Assembly (NCBI GenBank): GCA_017437125.1
Contig: JAFSBV010000019.1
Coordinates: forward strand, 1 to 64,000
DNA: 64,000 nt
Direction: 5' to 3'
Source: Bacteroidales bacterium
Lineage (GTDB): Bacteria; Bacteroidota; Bacteroidia; Bacteroidales; UBA932
Part shown: positions 27,805 to 39,400 of the stretch, piece by piece
Position numbering within the stretch: position 1 is the stretch's first letter
Layout of the letters: the number at the start of each line of letters is the position of its first letter
Notes under the pieces: model-generated
Seen by the model: the letters and a program-made list of their open reading frames with translations, nothing else
Database searches by the model: none
What the model was told of the DNA's origin: nothing
Made by a program: the position numbers and the translations under genes

Positions 27805-29085
27805 ATGAAGAAAAAGACTTTAACAATCATATTCTCTGTAATTACAGCTGCCGCAATAGCGACAGCTTTTGTGATTATCCATAAGCCCGTACCTAAGCCT
27901 CAGCCTATAGAGAAACCAAGGGTATATCTTAATGAAAAATTGAACAACACGATGTCTGAACTGCCTGAAACTGAAGGTATAGACAAGAAGGTAAAGGCAT
28001 TCATGCGTAAATGGCAGATAAAGGGTGCGTCTCTTGCTGTAATGCGTAACGACTCCCTTGTATATGCAAAAGGATACGGATGGGCAGATGAAGCGGAAGG
28101 GATTGCAATGGAGCCGTCTCATATTCTCAGAATGGCTTCCGTATCAAAGCTGATAACCGCAACCGGTATAATGGTACTTCAGGACAGGGATTCATTGAGC
28201 ATCAAGGATACCGTATTCGGACCATCAGGAATATTGAACGATTCGTTGTTCAACACAGTCATCAAGGACAAGAACTATCACAAGATAACCATAGAACATC
28301 TTCTGAGGCATCAAGGCGGTTTTTACAGGGATCCGCTGTTCTCGTCTCTGGATGTCATGAAACAGATGCAGCTGGACAATCCTCCTGTAAAGGAAGACTA
28401 CTACAAGCTTGTCCTCAGAAACAGGCTGAGATTCATGCCTGGAGATTGGGAGAAATACTCAAATTTCGGATATCTCCTTCTGTCAGAAATAATCGAGAAG
28501 GTTTCCGGAAAGCCGTATGAGCAATTCATCCGCGAAGAAGTCCTCAGACCTGCAGGATGCTTCGACATGCATATAGGAGGCTCATATTACAGAGATCGCC
28601 GCCCGAATGAAGTGAGATACTACACCCACGAAGGAGACGGAAAATTCATAGAGGAATACAACGGCAGCGGCATAATGGTGGAGAGATGCTACGGAGGTAA
28701 CAACATTCCACTGCTATCCGGAGCAGGTGCATGGTGCGGATCACCTGCCGAAATCGCAAGGCTCGTGGCTTCCATCGACGGAAAATCAGAAGTTGAAGAC
28801 ATCATATCGGCCGAAGCCGTCGCACAGATGACGGAATATTTCGACAAGGAGACATATTCATTGGGGTGGAACGACACAGACCCTCAAAAGGGATGGAGCA
28901 GAACCGGTACACTTGCAGGAACAAGCGCTCTCGTGAAATACTTCCCTGACGGAGAATGCTGGATACTCATAACTAACACCAGCACCTGGCGCGGTCCCGG
29001 CCTGGCCAGATATACTGATGACATGTTCAAGCAATGCAGGGAACTTTACAGCGACAGACTTCCTGACAGGAATCTATTTGAATAA
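27805..29085 (+). CDS. Exported beta-lactamase-family serine hydrolase
   Basis: A 426-residue protein of the class C beta-lactamase/esterase fold with an N-terminal signal anchor (about 5-26). The catalytic SxxK is S112-V-S-K115 in MASVSKLIT, and the YxN-type tyrosine is in EKYSNFGYLL. Family members include D-aminopeptidases, esterases and penicillin-binding-like hydrolases, so the substrate is open. It ends the plus-strand run, with a strong terminator 17 bases further on. Confidence 0.85.
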   Translation: MKKKTLTIIFSVITAAAIATAFVIIHKPVPKPQPIEKPRVYLNEKLNNTMSELPETEGIDKKVKAFMRKWQIKGASLAVMRNDSLVYAKGYGWADEAEGIAMEPSHILRMASVSKLITATGIMVLQDRDSLSIKDTVFGPSGILNDSLFNTVIKDKNYHKITIEHLLRHQGGFYRDPLFSSLDVMKQMQLDNPPVKEDYYKLVLRNRLRFMPGDWEKYSNFGYLLLSEIIEKVSGKPYEQFIREEVLRPAGCFDMHIGGSYYRDRRPNEVRYYTHEGDGKFIEEYNGSGIMVERCYGGNNIPLLSGAGAWCGSPAEIARLVASIDGKSEVEDIISAEAVAQMTEYFDKETYSLGWNDTDPQKGWSRTGTLAGTSALVKYFPDGECWILITNTSTWRGPGLARYTDDMFKQCRELYSDRLPDRNLFE

Positions 29086-29101
29086 AGAATACATCAATAA
29101 T

Positions 29102-29139
29102 GAAACGGGGTGGCAGTCAGTGACTGTCACCCCGTTTTC
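29102..29139. terminator. Strong bidirectional terminator
   Basis: Arm AAACGGGGTGGCAGTCA (29103-29119) pairs with TGACTGTCACCCCGTTTT (29121-29138) with one G-U pair and a single-base loop, followed by TTTT on the plus side and TTTC on the minus side. It separates the convergent serine hydrolase operon from the pectin locus. Confidence 0.9.
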
Positions 29140-29154
29140 AGATATCATGTCAGA

Positions 29155-32100
29155 CTACCAGCGTGGGTCTCCGACACCGTTGTATTCAACCTTTACATTG
29201 AACTTGCCTGACTCACCAGGATTCTCATTTGTGAACGGAGACTCTGTGAGTACTGCACCGCCTTCAGCTGTAGCTTTCTCATAGAAGTCTGCAATTTCCA
29301 CCTCATGCGAGCCCTTTGTCCACCAGCTGTACGGATCCACATCATCGATATCATAGTAGAGGTTGCCGATGAATGTAGGGATCTGGCTTGCAGCATTAGT
29401 ACTGATGAGCTTAGGATAGCCGTTTGCCTGTGATGGCTCAGCCTCAGCCCTGTGCATTGAAGCAAAGAGGTTGTTCTTCACGATATAGTTCGCTGATGAA
29501 AGGGTTGTTGCCCTTACATGGAGGATACCGTTGTTATCCTTGCTGTCAACAGAAGAGAGGTTATAGAATGTATTGTTCTCAACTGTCATTGCACCGCAGA
29601 CAACCTTCGCATCAACTCGCGCAAATGTACGGATACCGTTTGCGAATGTGCTGTTCTTGACACTGATGACATTTGCTGTACCCTTGCGGATATCGATAAA
29701 GTCACCTGATGTTCCCATATTCTTCACGATAAGGTTGGCGAATGCAACATTGGCAACCTTGCCTTCCTTGTTCATATAGAAGAATCTGTTCTTGTAGTTA
29801 TGAACCTCACAACCACGGAGTGTAACACCGGTAAGAACTGCAGCGTCAGCTGAAACTTCCATCATGTTGTCAATGGCATCATTACCGTTGAAATCGATGT
29901 TTGATGCAGAGAATGCAGCATCAACACCTTCAAACTTGAATGCACCGATAACCTCAGGTTTCTTTCCGTCCCTCATCTTACCCTTGAGGTTAAGGGTATT
30001 GACAAGAGTAAGCTTGCCTGCAAGTGCCTCGACTGCAGTGAAGTCATATGTGCCATATGCTAGTTCCACATTGGTCTTTCCTGCGTCAACAGCAAGAAGG
30101 AGTTCATCGATGTTTGAAACTGCGAACCAGTCTTCCGGACGGGCTGTCTTGTTAGGATTCCATCTCTGGTCACCGATTCTCTCAGACATTGCAAGTGCAT
30201 TCACAAGAGTGAAGTCACCTGTAGCTGCTGATGTGAACGGATCCTCTGCGAGAACGACTCCATAGCCGCCAAGACCGACTTCAGCTGTGATTCTGTCCTT
30301 TGTCCACCAGCAGAAGTCACCCTCAGTCTCTACATCATAGTAGTAGTTTGCAGTGAATGTAGGGATGACATTTGCCGCATTCGTGCTGACAAGCTTAGGA
30401 TATCCGTTAGCCTGGCTTGGAGCAGCTTCTGCCCTGTGCATTGAAGCAAAGAGGTTTCTTGTAACCACAAACGCCTCAGTAGTCATAGACGTAGAACGGA
30501 CATGGAAGATACCATTGTTATCCTTGCTGTCAACGTAACCGAGATTATAGAATGTGTTGTTCTGAACCTTGATGCTTCCGGTAACTACAGCAGCGTCAAC
30601 ACGCATGAATGTACGGATACCGTTTGCAAATGTATTGTTGGTCATCTTGACAGCTGTTACACCACCCTTACGTACATCGAAGAAGTCACCTGATGTTCCC
30701 ATATCGTGAACATAGTTTCCTGTCATATCGTATGAAGCGATGGATGCACCTTCCTGACTCATGTAGAACAGACGGTTCTTATAGTTTGAAATCACATTGT
30801 CCCTAAGAACAACTGATGTCATTGCAACGTCCTTTGAACCGATTTCGATCATGTTCTGGATTGCACCGGCTCCGTCAAGCTCGAGGCCTCTGAGTGTGAA
30901 TGTCCTCACAGCATCACCGGAAATCTTGAAACCGCCTGAAAGAACTGCTCCTTCCTCTCCTACAAGGTTGAGAGAACCTGTAACCGCAAGAACACCGTTG
31001 CTCACCTCTGCCACATCAGCCACTGATGTAAGGTCATATGTTCCGGCCTTCAATGTAATAGTGCTCTTGCCTGCAGAAATCGCAGTAAGGAGATCAGCCA
31101 CATTCTCGACTGTAATCTCAGAAGTAGGGTTGCTGCCTCTCATCGGATTCCAACGAGGATCACCGACATTGGCATTCATTGCCACAGCGTTTGTGAGGGT
31201 ATAGTCACCGTTTGCTGCATCCTTGCATGGATCAGCAGGGATAACTGCACCACCGCCTGCAAGACCTTCCTCACGTGAGCAGTTCACTGTCCACCATGAG
31301 TAATCTGCCTTGTCCTCTCTTTCCTCGATATTGTAGAAGTAGTTGTTGGCAATTACATTTGGCTTGAGTGCAGCTGCATTCTTGCTGATGAACTTAGGAT
31401 ATCCGTTCGCATGCTCAGGAGCTGTGTCGATAAGGATCGAGTAGAACAGGTTGTTCATGATCCTGTAGTCGATCATTCCTGTACCGGCAGCACTTCTGAT
31501 ATGGAAGAGACCGTTGTTGTCCTTGCTTGATGCGTTCGTAGCAACCTTGTAGAATGTGTTGTTACGGATAGTCACATAGTTGATTTCGCTGCCTGCATCT
31601 GTACGGAAGAACGTACGTGCGCTGTTTGCGAATGTACTGTTGACAATGATCACTCTATGATAATGTCCGTTTCTCATATCGATGAAATCCGAGCCGTTAG
31701 AGCTGTTATCGACATGTACTCCGTTGAATATCAGGTTCTGAACGCATGAAGCATTCTTTCCGCTGTTGTCATACAGAGCCTTTGAGAAATCATGGATGTA
31801 GCTGTCATAGATTGCAATCGTGTCAGCTGTAACAGGATTCTCCTTGATCTCACCGATAACTGCACCAGAAACACCGTTTCCGTCAAGTTCGAGTCCTCTG
31901 AGGATGAAGCTTCCACCGAGGTCACCTGAGACTGTGAAGTTACCCTTGACTACAGGACGTGCCTCACCGCTCTTCTGACCGTTGAGTCTGAGAGGCGTTG
32001 TAAGAGCAACTGTTCCGAGCTCATATGGAGTAGATGAGTAAGCAAGAGTGATATCTGTCTTACCGCTTGAGATAGCATTGAGGAGATCGTCAACAGATGA

Positions 32101-34554
32101 TACGATGAACTCTGTAGAACCGCCCTCTGCAGCCTTAGCAGCTATTGTAAGGACAGCTACACCTGCTGATGACTGGGTATTGTAGATGTCACCCTCAGCT
32201 GGATTTGCATAAACTTCAACCTTGTAAGAACCTGCGTCGAGGAACTTGACTACGTCTGAGCTGATAGTGTATGTAGTACCGTCAACAGCATATGTCTTGC
32301 CGCTGAATACTACTGAATATGAACCGGAATTGTCAACAGGAGCCCATGTAACGACAGCCTCTGAAGCTACACCCTGATCGATCTTTCCTGGCTCTACTTC
32401 AGGAGCTGGAGTATCGAGAGCTGTGTTCACCTGCTTGAGGTCAAGAGCCCATGCGAGAGCGCTGAGTCCGATAGGACCTGATGCATATACATAAACGAGA
32501 GACTCCTCTGTAATGTCGCTGATGAGGATCTTCTGGTTTGTAGTGTTGTGAGAATTAGCTACAGCACCACCCTTCACTGTCGCAGACGAGCCGTCAACCG
32601 GACCTACCGCTACAACGAGATGATTTCCAAGACCTTCAGGATCAACAGCATTGATATATACCGAGCCTGGCTGGTTCACCTTGAATGCCACATAACCGTC
32701 AGAAGGAACGCCCTTCTTTGTAGGAGTTGTTCCAGTGAATGAGATCACGCCGTCAGCGATATCGAGCTTGTTCTCAGAAGCGCTCATAAGGAGGAAATCC
32801 CTTACTCTTGGTTTCTCCACAGCACCGCTGAAATACTTCGCGTCAGCGAAATTCCATGTCTTCGCACCTTCAAGACATGCAAGAGTAAGATCCTCTTCCT
32901 TCTCTACGAATGTAACCTGCCACTGCGGAGCTCCAACCTTTGCAGAAATGAGCTCGGCATTTGTAAGATTGAAAACTCCACCCTTTGCATTGTAGCATGG
33001 ATCACCTGAGAGGATGCTTCCGCCACCAGCAAGAGCCTCTGCCTGAGATACCCTGTTGTTATTAGCGGCATCGTCACCATCAGAGAAGAACGTTGCACCT
33101 ACATTATAGAAATGGTTGTTTGAATATGCCATTCCGATCTCGCCAGGAGTGAGGTTGGCAGCAGCCTTGCGTGTAAGACCGCAGCCGTCAGGCATATTGA
33201 GGATAAGGTTGTTCTTGAAAGAAGCAGTAGCAGGAGTACACTTGATACCCATCAGACCGCTGTTGTTTCCATTCGCGTTGCCGGCATTGTAGCTGACATT
33301 CATGAATGTGTTGTTCTCTATCTTGATATCACCTGCGATAAGGGCAGCATCAAGACGGAGGAATGTTCTGAATCCGTTATAGATGGTACTGTTGATTACC
33401 TCAAGAGACTTGATGTCGGAAGCGTTACGGAAGTCGATACCGTCACCACCGTTCTCGAAGCTCTTGTTTATTTCATAAATAACACAGCCGTCCCATGCAA
33501 GGCGGTTTGCAGTGAGTTTCTTACCCCACTCGTAGAAGAGACCCTTGCTGTAGCCTGTAATGTTACAGTTCTTGAACACAATGCTTTCTACAGTCTTATC
33601 CTCAGCACCACCGTTCTTGAGCTGGAGAGCGAAGCCATAGACTTCCTTGTTACCGTTGAGCTCGACTGTCTCGAAACGGATGGCGTTTCCATCATATCCG
33701 TCAGCGATATGGAACTCACCGGCAATCACAGGACGAGAACCGTCAACACCCTGTTCACCTACGATCTCCACACCTGCAGTAAGGTCATAGACACCGATCT
33801 CATATGGAGTCTCGGAAGCCTTCACGAAGATCTTCGGAGCCTTTGCCGCAAGGGCTGACTGAAGAGCTGTAAGATCGGCTACCTGAGTATAACCGTCAAG
33901 GTTCGGGTCTGTAAGAGCTACAACCTCACCACGGTTTGCACTCGCATACCAGATGGAGATTGTGTAAGATGTAGCTGGCTGAAGGCCTGTTACAGTTGCC
34001 TGACCTGCAGCAATTTCATCAGCTGTAAGGTCTCTCTTGTCAGTAGCAGTTCCATTACTCCACTCGATACGCTGGAGTTCGTTGTCTATCGCCTCCCACT
34101 TTACAGTAACAGACTCAGATGTCTTGGCTACGAACTCAAGGAACATGTTTGACTTGACTGCAGTTGTAACGATAGGACCTTCGAAGTCAGCCCACTTTGA
34201 ATCCTGAAGTGCACCGCTTTCATCAACACCCTTGACACGTGCATAATACTCCATGTCCGGGTCGAGTGTGATTGTGAACGGAACTTCCTCAAGAGAAATC
34301 TCATGAGGCTCCCCTACCATCTTGGTCATACCCTCGTCAGAGTAGATCTCAAGTACGAAATATGTAGCTCCCTTTGCCTTTGCCCAATTGAACTGGACAA
34401 CCTGGCCGTTTGACACCTTTGCCGAAAGGTCAGTCGGTACCAGACAGCGGAACAGGTCAAGTTCCTCCTGGAGCTCAGGCATCTGCTCAACGCAGCTTAC
34501 CGAAGCCACGCAGAGCGAAAATGCCATTGCAAATATTGATAATATCCTTTTCAT
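29155..34554 (-). CDS. Giant four-module beta-helix lipoprotein (DUF4957/DUF5123-like) of the pectin locus
   Basis: A 1799-residue lipoprotein with signal MKRILSIFAMAFSLCVASVSC. After it come fibronectin-type-III-like domains (about 30-220), a parallel beta-helix module (225-555), a beta-sandwich region resembling a binding domain (560-715), another Fn3-like domain (735-815), then three more beta-helix modules (about 820-1190, 1190-1505, 1505-1799). Each helix module ends in a V/I-G-x-x-x-W motif (VGAPQW, VGDPRW, IGDQRW, VGDPRW). Such right-handed helices resemble pectate lyases and pectin-binding proteins, but I see no certain catalytic set. It is last in the operon after SusD, the usual place for a surface glycan-binding protein. 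The TTG at 34566 is an alternative start; the ATG at 34554 is preferred. Confidence 0.85.
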   Translation of the reverse strand: MKRILSIFAMAFSLCVASVSCVEQMPELQEELDLFRCLVPTDLSAKVSNGQVVQFNWAKAKGATYFVLEIYSDEGMTKMVGEPHEISLEEVPFTITLDPDMEYYARVKGVDESGALQDSKWADFEGPIVTTAVKSNMFLEFVAKTSESVTVKWEAIDNELQRIEWSNGTATDKRDLTADEIAAGQATVTGLQPATSYTISIWYASANRGEVVALTDPNLDGYTQVADLTALQSALAAKAPKIFVKASETPYEIGVYDLTAGVEIVGEQGVDGSRPVIAGEFHIADGYDGNAIRFETVELNGNKEVYGFALQLKNGGAEDKTVESIVFKNCNITGYSKGLFYEWGKKLTANRLAWDGCVIYEINKSFENGGDGIDFRNASDIKSLEVINSTIYNGFRTFLRLDAALIAGDIKIENNTFMNVSYNAGNANGNNSGLMGIKCTPATASFKNNLILNMPDGCGLTRKAAANLTPGEIGMAYSNNHFYNVGATFFSDGDDAANNNRVSQAEALAGGGSILSGDPCYNAKGGVFNLTNAELISAKVGAPQWQVTFVEKEEDLTLACLEGAKTWNFADAKYFSGAVEKPRVRDFLLMSASENKLDIADGVISFTGTTPTKKGVPSDGYVAFKVNQPGSVYINAVDPEGLGNHLVVAVGPVDGSSATVKGGAVANSHNTTNQKILISDITEESLVYVYASGPIGLSALAWALDLKQVNTALDTPAPEVEPGKIDQGVASEAVVTWAPVDNSGSYSVVFSGKTYAVDGTTYTISSDVVKFLDAGSYKVEVYANPAEGDIYNTQSSAGVAVLTIAAKAAEGGSTEFIVSSVDDLLNAISSGKTDITLAYSSTPYELGTVALTTPLRLNGQKSGEARPVVKGNFTVSGDLGGSFILRGLELDGNGVSGAVIGEIKENPVTADTIAIYDSYIHDFSKALYDNSGKNASCVQNLIFNGVHVDNSSNGSDFIDMRNGHYHRVIIVNSTFANSARTFFRTDAGSEINYVTIRNNTFYKVATNASSKDNNGLFHIRSAAGTGMIDYRIMNNLFYSILIDTAPEHANGYPKFISKNAAALKPNVIANNYFYNIEEREDKADYSWWTVNCSREEGLAGGGAVIPADPCKDAANGDYTLTNAVAMNANVGDPRWNPMRGSNPTSEITVENVADLLTAISAGKSTITLKAGTYDLTSVADVAEVSNGVLAVTGSLNLVGEEGAVLSGGFKISGDAVRTFTLRGLELDGAGAIQNMIEIGSKDVAMTSVVLRDNVISNYKNRLFYMSQEGASIASYDMTGNYVHDMGTSGDFFDVRKGGVTAVKMTNNTFANGIRTFMRVDAAVVTGSIKVQNNTFYNLGYVDSKDNNGIFHVRSTSMTTEAFVVTRNLFASMHRAEAAPSQANGYPKLVSTNAANVIPTFTANYYYDVETEGDFCWWTKDRITAEVGLGGYGVVLAEDPFTSAATGDFTLVNALAMSERIGDQRWNPNKTARPEDWFAVSNIDELLLAVDAGKTNVELAYGTYDFTAVEALAGKLTLVNTLNLKGKMRDGKKPEVIGAFKFEGVDAAFSASNIDFNGNDAIDNMMEVSADAAVLTGVTLRGCEVHNYKNRFFYMNKEGKVANVAFANLIVKNMGTSGDFIDIRKGTANVISVKNSTFANGIRTFARVDAKVVCGAMTVENNTFYNLSSVDSKDNNGILHVRATTLSSANYIVKNNLFASMHRAEAEPSQANGYPKLISTNAASQIPTFIGNLYYDIDDVDPYSWWTKGSHEVEIADFYEKATAEGGAVLTESPFTNENPGESGKFNVKVEYNGVGDPRW
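29158..31160 (-). repeat. Recently duplicated beta-helix modules within the giant lipoprotein gene
   Basis: The last two modules (about 29158-30165 and 30165-31160) remain nearly identical at DNA level in places. GCCCTGTGCATTGAAGCAAA occurs at about 29439 and 30432, AAGTCACCTGATGTTCCCAT at about 29699 and 30684, and TTATCCTTGCTGTCAAC at about 29534 and 30518. In protein terms both carry NLFASMHRAEA and PSQANGYPKL. The other two modules are more diverged. Confidence 0.75.
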
Positions 34555-34589
34555 CTTGATTTTCAATTAAATTAAAGATTCTGATATGA

Positions 34590-36416
34590 TTAGAATCCGT
34601 AGTCATTTATAAGCATACCCTGGCTGTTTGTGACTGTATTGTCAAATATTGGCCACCACTGACGGGTATTTGGATCATTCTTGTAAAGAGCCTCGATTCT
34701 CTCAGGCTTGAGCGAACTGAAGTAATTCTCGACCGCAGCACCCTTCGAATCGGTATATGGCTGCCATCCGGCACCCGGATCATTGCCAAGCTCGCCCTCA
34801 TTATATCCGTAAAGAGAGAGAGTATAGCCGTCATCATTATACTTATAATATACGTTTCCTGTCTTAGCAGCAAGATCATACATGTCAGCCTTAGCCTCAT
34901 CCATCTTCTCCTTAAGGAGGTTCCAGCGGATCAGGTCAGCCTTGCGGAGGAACTCGCCTACAAATTCAAGGGCACGCTCGTCAACAATTGCGTTGAATAC
35001 GGCATCCTTGCCTGAAAGTGAGTTGACATATGCCTCGGCAACAGCCTCATGGCCCTTATAGGCTCTCTTGCGTACTTCAAGGAGATACTTCTTTGCTGCA
35101 GACTCATCTCCGAGTTCATTGCATACTTCTGCAAGCATGAGGAGAATGTCTGAATATCTCATATATACAGGCTTGATACCATCATCGTTTCCACCACCGT
35201 AAGGAAGGGTCTCCTGCCAGTCGAAACGGAATTTTCCGAAGTACCATGATTCACCTCCAGCGAGCATGCAAAGATCGTCCGTGCCGTCATTATGCATGAG
35301 GAAGTTAGCACAGCTTACGTCACGACGCTGATCCTTTCCAGTCCTGTCATACTTGAAGAAAAGCGAAGGAACCGGACCTGCTGTACCGCCACGGCTTGAA
35401 GTTGTAGGACACCATTTTGTATAATTTTCGTTTCTTACAGCGAATGTGAAGTTCCAACGTCCACGGGCATCACCGAAAGGAATAGAGAAGATCACTTCCT
35501 TTCCAGCCTCAAGATCGAAGTTGTTGAAGTCTCTCCAGAGCTTCTCATAATCAGAATAAAGCTCAAGACCGGCATTTTTTACGACATCCTCAAGAGCTTC
35601 CTTGACCTTAGGATAAAGAACATCCTTTGAAAGTTCAGGATCAGAAGAAAGTCTTACCGTACCCATGTTTCCTGTATTCACAAGGCCGTCATCAGGGCGC
35701 TGTGCATAACCTGACGCCATAAGGGCAAGACGTGCATAAAGACCCTTCGCAAAAGCGAGGCTCGGACGGTCAGTCTTCATTGTTGCAGGGCTCTGTCCTG
35801 GCCAAGCCATATAGTTGAACGCCTCTTCAAGGTCAGCAAGAAGATGCTTGTAGATCACATCCCTGTCTGACTTAGGAAGATAGATGGTCTCTGGAGTGAT
35901 AGGCTCGAAACGTGCAGGAACCTCACCGAAAGCCTTGAGAAGCTCAGTGTAGATAAGGGCACGTGCAACGAGGGCCTCACCGAGAAGAGAAGCCATCTGA
36001 GGATCGTTCTCTACATTACCATAAGTACGAAGACCCTTCACGCAAAGATTTGCACGCTCGATACCTACCATAAGCTCGTTGTACGGGCCATTGGCAAGGT
36101 TGAGCTGGCTGTTGTTGGTCTTGATGTCATACTGGGCGATGCCTGACTTGTCGTCAAACTTCTGTCCGTTATGGAGATATATCTCGATATCAGTATTGAA
36201 TCCATACCAAGGGAGATAACGGCCACGATGTGAATTGGTATGACCGAAAACCTCATATATCGAGAACACATTGAATTCTGCAAGCTCATACTGAGCAAAG
36301 ACATTCTTGTCATCGAATGCTGAAGGCGATGATGTGGTAAGGGCATCCTGACATGAAGTCACGGACAAAGCGGCCAACACACCTGCACCTATTAATATTT
36401 TGTTGATCAGTTTCAT
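34590..36416 (-). CDS. SusD-like outer-membrane glycan-binding lipoprotein
   Basis: A 608-residue SusD/RagB homologue that captures oligosaccharides at the cell surface and forms the lid of the SusC transporter. The lipoprotein signal ends SVTSC (Cys22). The TPR-like helices typical of SusD are seen in ALVARALIYTELLKAFGEVP and YMRYSDILLMLAEVCNEL, and the C-terminal region includes DERALEFVGEFLRKADLIRW. It starts 13 bases after susC. From the neighbours its ligand is probably pectic oligosaccharide. Confidence 0.95.
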   Translation of the reverse strand: MKLINKILIGAGVLAALSVTSCQDALTTSSPSAFDDKNVFAQYELAEFNVFSIYEVFGHTNSHRGRYLPWYGFNTDIEIYLHNGQKFDDKSGIAQYDIKTNNSQLNLANGPYNELMVGIERANLCVKGLRTYGNVENDPQMASLLGEALVARALIYTELLKAFGEVPARFEPITPETIYLPKSDRDVIYKHLLADLEEAFNYMAWPGQSPATMKTDRPSLAFAKGLYARLALMASGYAQRPDDGLVNTGNMGTVRLSSDPELSKDVLYPKVKEALEDVVKNAGLELYSDYEKLWRDFNNFDLEAGKEVIFSIPFGDARGRWNFTFAVRNENYTKWCPTTSSRGGTAGPVPSLFFKYDRTGKDQRRDVSCANFLMHNDGTDDLCMLAGGESWYFGKFRFDWQETLPYGGGNDDGIKPVYMRYSDILLMLAEVCNELGDESAAKKYLLEVRKRAYKGHEAVAEAYVNSLSGKDAVFNAIVDERALEFVGEFLRKADLIRWNLLKEKMDEAKADMYDLAAKTGNVYYKYNDDGYTLSLYGYNEGELGNDPGAGWQPYTDSKGAAVENYFSSLKPERIEALYKNDPNTRQWWPIFDNTVTNSQGMLINDYGF

Positions 36417-36429
36417 AATCTGTTCTGTT

Positions 36430-39400
36430 TTAGAAGGTAATGTTAGCTCCTACGACCCAACCTATGCTCTTAGGATATGCTGCATAGTCAACACCTGGAG
36501 TAAGAGGTGTGCTGCGGCGTGTATCCACCTCAGGATCGTAGCCTGAATAGTTGGTAAGGCAGAAGAGATTTGTTCCTGTTACATAGAAACGGAGCTTCTG
36601 CATCTTTATCTTCATGGTCCACTTCTGCGGAAGGGTATAACCGAGAGTAGCGGAAGTAAGTCTGAGGAATGAGCCGTCCTCTACAGCCCAGTCGGTGAAT
36701 ATGGCATTCTGACATGCCGGAGACCACATTGTTGTGCCTGCATTGATTTCATCAAGACGTGCAGGATCTGTGATCTGCTCACCTGTAGTCCAGTCGATGT
36801 TAGTCCATCTCTGGTCTGTTGACATGTTGCTGAGGAGGTTACGCTTCTTATACTTTCTTGAGTGAGTGAACTCGATCTTGTTGGCATTATAGATATCGTT
36901 GCCGAACACATAGTTGAAGTTTGCAGCGAAGTCAAAGCCGTAGAGATATCCGGAAAGGTTGAAACCGCCTGTTCCGAGAGGAAGAGCATTTCCGATCACG
37001 GTCTTGTCACTTGCATCGATCTTTCCGTCACCGTTCTGATCCTTGAGCTTGATCGAACCTGGGCCAAAATAGTTTGAACCGACAAGTCCTGAACCGTCAA
37101 CAACGCCTTCATTTGCGACCCACTTGCTTCCATCCCAAGCAAAATCGCTTGCAGCATAGCGTCCGACCACCTCATATCCGTACATCTGTCCGAGAGGCTG
37201 GCCAGGAAGAACCACATAGTCAGGTCCGAGCTCGGTAGAAGCCCACATAGACTCTGAATCGATCCTGTCAAGACCACCGAGGCTGAGCACCTTGTTCTCG
37301 TTCAAGCTGATGTTCGCACCGAGAGTGAGACCGAAGTTCTTCTTCTCGAATACCACAAAATTGAGAGATGCCTCGAAACCGCGGTTCTGGGTCGAACCGA
37401 TGTTCTGGTACTGGTAGTCATATCCTGATCCTGCTGTAGGGAACTGGATAAGGAGATCCTTAGTAGTATTATGATAAAGTTCGAATGTACCGTTTACACG
37501 TCCCTGGAAGAATGAGAGGTCAATACCGAGGTTGTGGGAAATGGTAGTCTCCCATGTAAGATCAGGGTTAGGCATGATTGTCTTGCCACCCACCTTGGTT
37601 GTTGTCCAATATGTGTCGGTATTTGAAAGCCAGGTTGTCGAGTTTGCAGAGAATGTCATTGAAGACACACCTGTAGGGATATTGTTGTTACCGGCTGTAC
37701 CGTAGCTGTAACGGAGCTTGAAGTTGTCAAGCCATGTAGAGGCATTCTCCATCCAAGGCTCGTTAGAGATTGTCCATGAAGCGGCTGCAGAAGGGAAGAT
37801 ACCCCACTGGTTGCCGGCTGCGAACTTCGACGAACCATCGGCACGTACCGTTGCTGAAATCGAATATCTCGAATCATAATCATAGTTGGCACGTCCGAAG
37901 AAAGAAAGGAGCTTGTCATTTGCATTGAAGTAATTGTTCGATGCTATTGCGCTTCCTGAAGCCATGAAGTTCCATGCCATCTCAGATGTGAAGAATGTAG
38001 GGAATCCTTCGACTGTTGTAGAGAGGTTGTTGGACTTGGTAAGGATGAACTCCTGTCCGAGGAGGAGGTCAAGCTTATGGCTTTCATTGCTGAACACTTC
38101 AGAGAAGTTGTAGCTGAGGGTATTGGTATTGCGGAACTTCTTTCTGAAATGATTTGTATAAAGGTTTGCAGGCTGGTTCTTGATTGTAGCAGTATTGCCT
38201 ACATAATAGGTTGTAAGACCGTAGAAACGGTTGTCTTCCTGCGAATAATCGTCAAGACCGCCCTCCACCTTAAGGTTCAGATTCTTGATGATATGCCAAG
38301 TAACCGCACCGTTGAGTGTCCAGTTCTCACGAATCCTGCGACGGTCGTTGTCAGCTACAGACTGAAGAGGTGGAGCGTTGTCACCATAATCCTCGGCAAG
38401 GTCCGAATCAGAAGTTGCACCAGTCACAGGGATAGGAGTATATTGAACTGCATGCTTCAGACGTGCGGATGTACCTGATGTAGATCCGGAGTCGTTAATA
38501 GAGTTCGAACCGGAACCCATGACATTCGTACGTGAATATCTTGCATTGATATCGAAAGTGAGCTGCTTTATAGGCTTGTACTGTGTCTTGAAGGTGAGGT
38601 TGTCACGCTTGTAGTCAGAACCGAGCATGATGGCATTGTCACCTACATGAGCATAGCTGGCTGTCCACTTGACCTTATCTGAACCGCCGGAAACGGAAAG
38701 GTTCTGATTGAAAGATGTACCTGTACGTCCGAAAACCTGCTGAACCCAGTCATTACCCTTCATTGCAGCATACTGGTCCATATCGTCCCATGCGCCATAT
38801 GCAGGAATGAACTCATCCTCAAGGTCATCATTGAGGACGCCGAGCTCCCACTGAAGCTTCACGAACTCGCCTGGAGTCATCACCTGGATAGCATCCTTGT
38901 TTGCCATCTTCTTCTGTCCGTAATATACATTGTAGCTTACCGAAACCTTGCCTGAGGCACCAGACTTTGTAGTAACGAGAACAACGCCGTTTGCACCACG
39001 GGAACCATAGATCGCGGTAGAGAATGCATCCTTGAGGACATCGATAGACTGGATGTCAGAAGCCGGAATATCCGAAATGCTCTCTACAGGGAAACCGTCA
39101 ACGATATAGAGCGGGGATGAATCCTGAGTGATGGAACCGCCTCCACGGACACGTATCTTGATCTCAGCATCAGGATCTCCTTCCGTTGCTGTCACCTGTA
39201 CACCGGCCATCCTTCCGGAAAGGGCTTCAGTTACCGAAGCGACAGGGACCTGAGTCAATGACTTGTTGTCAACAGAAGATACAGAACCCATGAGGTCACG
39301 ACGCTTTACTGTCGCATAACCGATAACGACTGTCTCGTCAAGGAAGTTCGAATCTTCTTCAAGCACAACATCCACGACAGTGCTGTTGCCGATCACGACT

